A stretch of DNA of 24,984 bases from Chytridium lagenaria. Taxonomy: Eukaryota > Chytridiomycota > Chytridiomycetes > Chytridiales > Chytridiaceae. A model generated the notes under the pieces. It was not told the DNA's origin. It saw only the letters and a list, made by a program, of their open reading frames with translations, and searched no databases. Location of the stretch: NCBI GenBank assembly GCA_025449115.1, contig JAHLKC010000271.1, positions 1 through 24,984 of the forward strand, read 5' to 3'. Every line of letters starts with the position of its first letter. Within the stretch, counting starts at the first letter, position 1. Below, piece by piece: positions 1 to 7,389 of the stretch. Both the position numbers and the translations under genes were made by a program.

Positions 1-43
1 CTTGATCGCCTTCAGGGGTGATGCATACTTCCTCTTCCCATGA

Positions 44-1400
44 TCACAATCCTTGACTTGTCTGCAGGGAGGCCGTCCTCTCCTCATGGACAAAGTCAAT
101 GAAATGATCTCGGTCAATAATGAAGTGGTCGGTGGCGCCAGAGTCAAGGATCCAAGGTGAGTTCTTGACTGGTGGGATTGAGACGTTGAAAGCGCACTTG
201 AGGTTTTCGTTGTAGCGGACGACGTGGATCTTGTCGTCTTCTTCGTTGCGTCGCATCACGTAAGCTCTTCATCCCCACTATCGTCATCATCTCTTCCTCG
301 CCTTTGGTTGTTGTGTCCGTTTGACGTCCTCCTTTGTTAAATCCCCCTCCATGACCTCCCATGCCTCCTTGCTTCTTTGGTCCTTTTCCCTCTTTGCCGC
401 CTCCTTTAGCCCAACAGTCTCGCTTGTAATGCCCCAACTTGTTACAGTTGAAACAACGGACCTTGGCCTTGCGGTTCTGACCTTGATGGCGGCTGTTGAA
501 GTTTCCAGGTGGTCGGCGGTTCACCATGACTTGCATGGCTGCAGGAGCTTGGGCGGCTTGCAAGGCAGCTCGCTGCTTGATCTTGCCAGCGTGCTGGAGA
601 AGACGTTGACGTACACGTTCAACATCAGCAATTCCAGTGTTGGTCGTGAGTGGATCATTCTCGAGGTAGGTTCGAAGGGAGTTCCAGCTTGGGTCGTTCT
701 CAGGTAAGGACTGGAAGGAGGGCCACAACATGTTCTTCATCACCAATGGGTACGGCGGATATCTGATTATACTCGTGTATAATCCCAGAAATGGTGGCGA
801 CGTGGTCTTCCATGGCGGTTCCAGCCTTGTAGGTCGTAGCTCCGAGCTGTCGGCGAAGATGCATGGCCTGACCAACTGTCTTCACGCGATGAACTGAGAG
901 GAGAGTATCCCAAATGGCCTTGGAGGTATCTTTGTCATAGACCATTTGGATATGTTTCTTGGAGAGACGTCCAATGATCATGGCTTTGGCGGTTTTATCG
1001 TCTTGGATCCTCCTCTCACGCCTTTTGGCCTTGGCCTCAGCAATAGCGACTGAGTCGTTTGGATTCACGTCATCAGCGTCAAGAGTGGGACCGTTCTCAA
1101 AACGTCAATGAGACCGCGGGCATCTAGGGCGGTCTTCATGCGGACGCTGAAGTAGCTCCAGTTTTCGGTGCCGTCGCCAAAGGAAGGAACGTCCTTAAGG
1201 AAATCAGCCTTACTCCCTCCAACGCCAATGTCGGCGCTGGTCAAGGTGACGTGTATGATGGTTGAGCAGGGGGTGGAGGAGGTGCGGCCATAGTCTATGG
1301 CAGAAAGGTAATTAAAGGAAAGGTTTGGGTTATTAATGCGGGATGGGTGAGCAGTCCGGGGCTCATAACTGTTGAAGTACAATACTAGAGTGACGAACAA
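44..1400 (-). pseudogene. copia gag and start of protease, frameshifted
   Basis: Four overlapping minus-strand pieces in different frames make up one gag-pro sequence. 1065-1400 contains GTENWSYFSVRMKTALDARG, the conserved start of copia gag. 700-1068 carries the UBN2-type gag core (KAIWDTLLSVH; AMHLRRQL). 144-715 carries the gag C-terminus with a CCHC zinc knuckle at 414-455 (CFNCNKLGHYKRDC, CX2CX4HX4C), followed by a glycine-rich stretch. 44-259 carries the aspartic protease start, WILDSGATDHFI, with the catalytic D-S-G at 137-145. The piece ends in a stop at 44 while related sequence seems to continue to base 1. The breaks mark a decayed copy or residual sequence errors. The true start codon is uncertain; the annotated piece begins with ATG at 1400, inside the presumed LTR, so translation probably starts downstream. 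Confidence 0.8.
1351..1369 (-). other. Primer-binding site complementary to initiator tRNA-Met anticodon arm
   Basis: Directly abutting the LTR, the minus strand reads GTTATGAGCCCCGGACTGC. Its complement contains GGGCTCATAAC, which matches the anticodon stem-loop (CAU anticodon) of initiator tRNA-Met rather than the tRNA 3' end. Drosophila copia and yeast Ty5 are known to prime from a cleaved initiator-tRNA half of this type. The exact tRNA of this organism is not in the window, so the match outside the anticodon arm is inferred. Confidence 0.65.
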
Positions 1401-1877
1401 AGTGCATGGCGGGCAAGAGCCCCAGCCAAGGGTAGGAATAACCTACCTCTTTGATTGATTTGTAAGTGTTTAAAGTGAAAGTCTAATGCGGGGTTTTACT
1501 TAATGTATTCAAAAAGTTAATAATAAATAAGGAACAAACTCCCTTTTATACGATTACATGTGTGTCTTTTAATTGTTCTTCCTTCCTCACGATACTTTCC
1601 GTCTAGACTATCCATCCACCTAGCTTTCCCTCCAAGACACACAGCACACCCCGCATACCACTCCACCTATCCAATATCCCATCCACCCGTCTACAACTGA
1701 TAACAAAGTGGGCGTTCCTTCTTGGTGGTGAAACTGGCTGATACCAACACCAAGAGATTCTCGGTGGTTAGGCACTTCACCCGTCTCAACAACCAAAAGG
1801 ATGAAACATAATAAAGAAACTGACAAACGCGGAAACAAACAAAACAAATAACAAAAGAAATGTAGACGATTTCAACA
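1370..1877 (-). repeat. 5' LTR of the copia element
   Basis: The gag-proximal end is well defined: on the plus strand the LTR begins with TGTTGAAGTAC at 1370, immediately next to the primer-binding site. The outer end is less certain. TTCAACA at 1871-1877 gives a 7-bp perfect terminal inverted repeat (TGTTGAA/TTCAACA) and a 508-bp LTR. TCAACA at 1786-1791 would give a 6-bp repeat and a 422-bp LTR. A TATA-like motif in the element's sense lies inside. The second LTR is outside the window, so the ends cannot be confirmed by comparison. Confidence 0.65.
1539..1550 (-). promoter_or_regulatory. TATA-like element in the LTR
   Basis: The minus strand reads TATAAAAGGGAG here, about 330 nt into the LTR if its outer end is 1877 and upstream of the gag frame. 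Position and sequence fit the U3 core promoter of an LTR. The transcription start is not determinable from sequence alone. Confidence 0.5.
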
Positions 1878-2470
1878 GATGGGGCGGTAATAAACAATGA
1901 TGACGTGGCAGGGAAGGGAGTGGTGGTCTTTGTAGGAAGGACAATTAGAACAATAAAGCACAAGTTGGGCTCCAAACTAGCAACTTACTAGTGAAGCCAG
2001 ACGACCACAATGGTCCCTGTTTTAATTAAGTTGTAAAGTGTACCATGGACGGGATGTTGTGACATGCTCTTGAATGAGAACTCCTTCAATGCCCTCCTGA
2101 TGCTCATGGACGATGACAGGCAAGTACGCTACACTATTCCCCTCTTATGCATGCCATTGAGTCCTGAAACGACTCCACCACCTGGGAGCGCGTGGAAATA
2201 CGACTTGACTGCTGGTTTGCATAGGTAATGGGTTATTAAAAGAGTTGTTGGAAGAGTCTTGTAGATTGACACCAGAATGGTTGTTAGACATAGCTTAGAG
2301 CTTTGTCACCCTAGTATTTCATTGATCGGCATTGTTGGAAACCCTTAGAAAAAACCCATTAGAATCACTTCATCCTCACACCTTTAATTCATACTACTAA
2401 CATTGAGTGTAATAGCTCTTTAATGAGTAGACTTGTTACTGCTAATCTTTATTAGACATGTAATGACATC
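1878..2470. other. Intergenic stretch, nothing recognised
   Basis: No conserved coding sequence, RNA gene or clear repeat seen. The sequence is AT-leaning and flanks the outer end of the LTR, so it is probably the target DNA of the retrotransposon insertion. Confidence 0.5.
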
Positions 2471-2950
2471 TTGTGATCTCCTCCTATGGACTTAGAGTCC
2501 AAGGAGCGTGCCCAGAGATTCACATGGCCTCTTCCAAAATGTTGTCATCTTCGAGAGTCAAAGGGTGCGGACTCAACCTCCTTGCTCCATCCCTCAACCG
2601 CCCCATCAATATCCAACGGCAAGTCTTTCCCTTTCCTCGGTCCTGCGTATGGCAGCAGCCGTTCTGACAATAGGTCCCTTCGATAATGGCATCTTCTACA
2701 CTCCTCTGACGCCGTGTGGGACTCCTTCTTCCAATCCTGTAGCTGATATAATCTGCCGCGATATATCATATTGAAACCATCCGACAGATTGACCCCTTTT
2801 GAAGGGTCTTTCCTTTTGGTGCTCATAGTTCAATCACTCCCAAGCACGGGAAAGACAGGAGAGGAGGTGAGAGAGGGATGGAGTGAGGTAAGCGCAGATG
2901 GGGTGAGGCAGCTGAGAAGCGAGATGGGTAGAAGTCCCGCTGCTGAGTTG
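2471..2950. other. Short open frames of unknown status
   Basis: Several short open frames overlap on both strands (for example 2508-2774 plus, 88 codons; 2545-2826 minus, 93 codons). None contains a motif I recognise, and no splice pattern ties them into a gene. The stretch is followed by a long A-rich tract at about 2957-2988, which would fit a retroposed transcript, but no source gene can be named. Confidence 0.25.
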
Positions 2951-2956
2951 AGGTTA

Positions 2957-2988
2957 AAAAAAAAAGAAAAAAAAAAAGAAAAAAAATC
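2957..2988. repeat. A-rich tract (interrupted poly-A)
   Basis: Three runs of about 8-11 A separated by single G residues, following GAGGTT. It could be the tail of a retroposed sequence lying to its left, or simple slippage-derived sequence. No flanking direct repeats were identified. Confidence 0.7.
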
Positions 2989-3329
2989 ACACTAGCTTTG
3001 AAGGCAAGACTATATAACTCCAGCGATGCAGCCTGTCCAGAGATAAGCCCATAACCTGACAATACAGCAGCGTCCTATCCCAAACTCCAAGTCTTCAGCA
3101 TTCAGATGAAGTCCTCAAGGGCTCTCAATCACCAGAAATCCACATAAGAACGCCAACGGCCGTCAGAGAGGCCTGAACCCTCACAGACCAAAAAAGCTGC
3201 TTGGGGGCAGTAAAGATGCCTCATGGCACTCGAAAAATGTGGATAGAGACGATGGATTGGAGGGGATGGAAGCGAGTCAATGGATGAAAGAAATGACAGA
3301 AACATGCTGATCAGCAGGAGATGTTGACG

Positions 3330-3790
3330 GTTGACAAGGTGATGAGGAGGATGAGTGATGAGATGTCGAAGGGAACTCGAGGGTGAGGTCAGTTTGATGA
3401 CGATGGTATTGATGACGGGAGGAGCGAAGGCCATTGCGGCGGCATCAGAGAGGAAAGGAAGGAATGGATGGCTGAGGTATGGATGGCTGAGGTATGGATA
3501 GCTGAGGTATGGATGGCTGAAGAGACGATGGTGAATCCTGTGAGGGATGATGGGTGAAGAGGAGATGATGAAGGGAACGCGAGGGTGAGGACAGCTGATG
3601 ACGATTATTGTTGATGACGGAAGGAGCGACGCCCTCGCGGCGCAGAGGAGAAAAGGCGGTATGGATGACGAGAGGAGTATGGAGGAGCGAGGCTATCATG
3701 GTGGCGTAAGAGTAGGAAAGGATGTTGGTTGAAGGGATGATGGTGACGGGGATGATGGGTGATGAGGTGATGAGGGGGCCAAGTGATTGA
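3330..3790. repeat. Diverged approximately 200-bp repeat units
   Basis: A block at about 3335-3460 (GAAGGGAACTCGAGGGTGAGG, then GATGACGGGAGGAGCGAAGG) recurs in diverged form at about 3565-3660 (GAAGGGAACGCGAGGGTGAGG, then GATGACGGAAGGAGCGACGC), 201 bp later. A third partial match to the GGAGCGA segment begins near 3683, and GTGATGAGG-type sequence recurs near 3750. Minus-strand open frames across the blocks encode repetitive His/Ser/Pro-rich peptides, which I take as a by-product of the repeat and not as genes. Confidence 0.6.
3466..3520. repeat. 15-bp tandem repeat, about 3.7 copies
   Basis: The unit GGATGGCTGAGGTAT occurs at 3466, 3481 and 3496 (the last with one substitution, GGATAGC) and partially at 3511. 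It sits between two of the diverged 200-bp blocks, so it is probably an expansion inside one repeat unit. Confidence 0.9.
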
Positions 3791-4232
3791 GATGGGAATG
3801 GCCGTCATGACGGCCCTTGCGGAGTCTAGTTTGAATTAAAAAGACGTGTAAGTGACAATCAAACCTATACAAATGCTAATGCGAAATCGTTTCTTTGAAG
3901 GGCAAAATCTCCAAAAAAAAAATTCTCTGGATTATTGTAGGAGTTAAAATCGTGAAGTCCAATATCACGAAATAGGGATTAAATTTTTATTTATTTTACC
4001 CTCTTTCACAGAGACACAGCGTCGACACTGGGTGAAACTTACCCAGTCTAGCATGGGTAGTACAGTGACAACTTGGTTATTTATTTTGTTTGTGTCTTAT
4101 AGTGTCAATAATACTTGTGTCTTCAAGATGCGCTTGTTTGGGGGTAAGCTAGCATGTTACAGGATCAAGCCTTTTCCACTTATCCATCTCCATTTTTTTT
4201 CTTATTCCAAGGCAATCCAAAGGACTATAAGC
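3791..4232. other. Upstream region of the lysine-rich secreted-protein gene
   Basis: AT-leaning sequence without recognised coding content. It must contain the promoter and 5' UTR of the gene starting at 4233. An open frame continues upstream of that ATG to 4032, but the upstream part has no conserved look and would mask the signal peptide, so I treat it as untranslated. Confidence 0.5.
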
Positions 4233-5946
4233 ATGCATCTCACATTCGTCAAACTTATCGCGGCTGTTGCGGCATGGGCCATCGTCACAGCTAATGCAAA
4301 CCCCTTGCCAGCTAACGTCGGTGAAGACAGTATGTATTTTACATCAATGGCCGCTATCGCTTTTAACAAAGATCGCATCTAATGCTCTAATCAACCATAC
4401 AGTCATGAACAAACTGAACGAAATGGCGGAAGTCACCGCGGCGACCACTGATCCGGCACAGATGAAAATTCTTGGGGTCAATACCAGTAAGTTTCACATT
4501 TTAGCTCTACCTACAAAGCTCATATGATAATAACATTGTCCTTGCAGATCCAACCGCAGAAGAATTGAAAAATTCTGTACGTTTTGATATTCATCCATTA
4601 TGTATATTGATGAATCTAACACTCGCCATTTTGTAGAAAATGACAGGCGGAACTACCGTGGATGCTACGGGAAAATGGCAGACTGGTACTAACGGCAGAG
4701 ACCCAGCGCAAAAGTATGACCGAGCAGAAGCGGCGGCGGCCATTGCAGGGTAACGTCAAGATAAACTACAATTATTCTGACTAGTTGCCTTCAGCATGAT
4801 GGGGAAAAAAGGAAACCTGAATGGTATCGGTTCGAAATCACCAGTGTCAACGCTCCCGGACAAAAGGATCCCAACAACCCCAACAGTTTCACAGGCAACG
4901 TTGTCGGAGTGGTATGTATATCGTTCCTCTCTGTTTGTTTTAAAATAGATAGTTAACCTGAGTTTATTATTTTTGTTATGAATAGATGCGTCGTCCTGAT
5001 GGCACAGTCATTCCCTTCAATATTCACTGCAATACCCTTCGTCGACGTGAATGGCACGAGGAAACTGAGCAAGAGTCGGACCCGATGCGAAAGCTTTGGC
5101 GCCGTGCTGTTGCTAAGGATTGCAAGCAACGTGTCTCCAACATGAATCAGGAAATGAAGAGTAAATCCGTTATGAGAGCGGACGGAACGCTTGATGTCAA
5201 GGCAAGCTCCTTTTTTTTCCGTTCTTTATGTCTTTCCTGTCTTTCTCTGTACTTGGGATCTAATATAGCTACCTGCTTTGGCTCTACAAGGCTACTCTTG
5301 CGGCAGCCAAAAAAGGAAAAGTGTCTCTCGCTCAAACCAACAAAGAACGCGTCCTCGGCGGGAAGAAGGCCCTTCAACTCGGAAAAGGCGACACAAAGGC
5401 GGCTTCTAAGTGGGTGACGGACCCTGTCACCGGTGAATATAAGAAGGTCTCTGCGGCACCATCAAGCAGCAAGGAAGTCCCTAAGATTCCGAAGGTGGCT
5501 GGGAAGACGGCGCCCAAAGGAGGGGAAAAGAGCGCGAAGGGCAAGAAGGGGCCGGCTGGTGTCGCTAAAGCTAAAAAATCGGCTGCTGAAGGAAAGGTGG
5601 CCTCTAAAGGAAAGGGTGGACAGAAGAAAGGCGACGCGAAGAAGATCACCCCGAAAAGTGCCACCAAGAAAAAGGCGGTTGGACAAAGAAAGTCAATCCA
5701 AAGGGGAAAGTTCCGAAGAGCCCGACCCCCAAGGTTGCTACCCCGAAGAAAGCGATTAGGCCGAAGAAAGAAGCTCCAAAGGGCAAGGTACCTAAGAGTG
5801 TCACCTCTAAACGCGCTACTAAAGCAGCTGGACCAAAGGGAAGCGCTCCGAAGGCGAAGGTACCAAAGACAACCGCCCCGAAACGTTCTGCCCCGCAAAA
5901 GCCGGTTCAGCGGAAACCTGCCACGTCTAAGAAGGGACGAAAGTAG
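4233..5946 (+). CDS. Secreted lysine-rich protein with histone-H1-like tail, unknown function
   Basis: Not a family I recognise. Inferred exons: 4233-4329, 4403-4486, 4548-4576, 4637-4749, about 4785 or 4795-4911, 4986-5201, 5291-5946; the intron after 5201 looks like GC-AG (AAG/GCAAGC). The product starts with a convincing signal peptide (MHLTFVKLIAAVAAWAIVTA), so it probably enters the secretory pathway. A middle part holds PEWYRFEITSVNAPG, MRRPDGTVIPFNIHCNTLRR and ASKWVTDPVTGEYKKV, which look like a folded domain. The last roughly 150 residues are dominated by K, A, P and G (repeats such as APKGKVPK, TPKKA), resembling histone H1 or AlgP-type tails. Two one-base frame changes are needed, at A-runs 4805-4810 (or an alternative acceptor at 4784) and 5669-5673. 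It ends at TAG 5944-5946. A decayed copy of the last exon lies 1.5 kb downstream. Confidence 0.65.
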
Positions 5947-6791
5947 TTTCACTTTTTTCCTTCTTTATTATAAAGGTCGAATTATTTTCCATATTTGTTA
6001 TTAGATTCTCTGTCTCTTTTCGCACCACGACTTAGACAAGATATTTACGACCTCTGCAAACCCTCTTTTTTATTATATTTTACGCATTGGAGTCTCTATA
6101 ATTGTACTTTTTGTTGTTTCTTGGTCTGATGGAAAATATAAAGTGGCATACGCACTATTTTTGTTTGAAAAAACTTGTAAATCCTCCTATATAGTACAGC
6201 GCAATATGATGATATCGGAAACTTGGTGTATGCAGCCGACAGCCAGTACAAATGTCCTTATGATAGCTCGCGAGAGGATATCCTGCTTACAACAGTGACC
6301 TTAGTGATCACTATCCATATTGACATATATATTCTCTGCCGAAAGAAACACTGAAAGGACGGTAGACTGCAGCGTCGCTTTCACATTAAGACAAAGGGGA
6401 AATTCAGGGAAAGGATGAAGGGTGAAGGTTTAAAGGAATTAAAAAGCAACATTTTAGATAATATTTATTTGGATGGAATATTCTCGAATTAAATGCCTAG
6501 ACAAAATATCTGGGATATTGCTTTGGATTACGTATTGCAATCTGCAAGACTTTTTGACAAACTTTTAGTATATACTTGTAAGCCATTATTTCCATACTAA
6601 AATATTTGATCTGTGTTCGACAGCATCGAGTAACAACAATACCATTTAATGAAGATAGATATATTAAAGATGATCGAACAATTGTGCGCACAGTTATAAA
6701 GATACTGTATACATAATGTTTTGAAAAAATCGCTGCTGAATTTTTGCTTCCACAGATAATAATTAGTTCTCTTTGAAGATTTTATAAAAAT
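5947..6791. other. Intergenic, AT-rich, nothing recognised
   Basis: No coding sequence or RNA gene seen. It contains the 3' end region of the preceding gene and separates it from the decayed copy of its last exon. I found no convincing match to the earlier exons of that gene here, so the duplication seems limited to the 3' part or the rest has decayed beyond recognition by eye. Confidence 0.5.
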
Positions 6792-7285
6792 GCCGCTCTT
6801 GTGAGCAACTAAAAATTAAAAGGAAAAGCGTCCCTCGCTCAACCAACGAAGAGCGCGTTTATGACGGAAAGCAGGCCGTCAAACTCAGAAAAAGTGATAC
6901 AAAGCCGGCTTTTAAGTGGGTGACGGACTTAGGTGAATACAAGGAAGTATAGGCGTCACCAACAAGTTGCGAAAAGGTCCCGAGATTCCGAAGGTGGAGC
7001 TGGAATTAAGACAGATACAGTCCTAGCTTAGGGATGTAAACAACGTGAAGGGGTTGGTGCTAAGGGCAATACGGTTCCAAAGTCAGCCAAGAACGGAGCG
7101 GCTGCTAATGGAAGGGTCACGCCCGCACAAAGAATCCTGCTGCTACTGAAAAAAAGGTTGGAAACGTGGAATATAAAGATAATGTTGGGCGAAGAACGGC
7201 GCGTGACAAAAATTGGCAAAGCTGTGGCGCGTGATAGTATTTGACCCTAATCCTGCTAACCAAAAGAAAGCGTTAATAGGACCCT
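6792..7285 (+). pseudogene. Decayed copy of the last exon of the lysine-rich secreted-protein gene
   Basis: The stretch aligns by eye with 5291-5760. Shared blocks include AAAAGGAAAAG, CGTCCCTCGCTCAA versus TGTCTCTCGCTCAAA, AAGTGGGTGACGGAC (identical at both loci), GGTGAATA, and GATTCCGAAGGTGG. It starts at the position equivalent to the exon 7 acceptor (GCCGCTCTTG versus GCTACTCTTG) and fades near the segment equivalent to CCGAAGAAAGCG. In-frame stops (for example GAAGTATAGG, where the parent reads GAAGGTCTCTGC) and length changes destroy the frame, so it is very unlikely to encode protein. Tandem duplication followed by decay is the simplest explanation. Confidence 0.85.
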
Positions 7286-7389
7286 ACCCAATTTCTTCAA
7301 GTATTTGTCTGTGCGTCCCTACGGATCATTTAACAAGATATCACAGATGTAAAAAAAGGGTCTCAATTTTATTCATAATCTCCACTTCT

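Larger units (their letters stand above)
1..1877 (-). mobile_element. Ty1/copia-type LTR retrotransposon, 5' portion, decayed
   Basis: Reading on the minus strand, the window holds an LTR (about 1370-1877), a tRNA primer-binding site, gag and the beginning of the protease domain in the order expected for a copia element. The rest of pol (integrase, reverse transcriptase, RNase H) and the 3' LTR would lie left of base 1 and cannot be seen, so target-site duplication cannot be tested. The gag-pro reading frame breaks at least three times (near 1066, 710 and 255), so this copy is unlikely to be active as it stands, although the window also shows single-base indels in host genes. Family assignment rests on the zinc knuckle, the DSGATDH protease motif directly downstream of gag, and the internal initiator-tRNA-type primer site. 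Confidence 0.85.

Noticed and set aside
2333..2470. A solo LTR beginning TGTTGGAA
   Set aside because: No matching CA end, target-site duplication or similarity to the LTR at 1370-1877 could be identified.
2826..2990. SINE-like element with a pol III promoter ahead of the A-rich tract
   Set aside because: AGTTCAATCACTCC only weakly resembles a B box, no convincing A box was found at the right distance, and no target-site duplication was seen.
3129..3808. Minus-strand open frames rich in His, Ser and Pro as genes
   Set aside because: They lie across the diverged and tandem repeats, change frame between repeat copies, and show no conserved motif; they are by-products of repetitive sequence.
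5374..5952. A 192-codon minus-strand frame opposite the last exon of the lysine-rich gene
   Set aside because: It is the antisense reading of a K/A/P-rich coding stretch (giving Phe/Leu/Arg-rich sequence), with no independent support.
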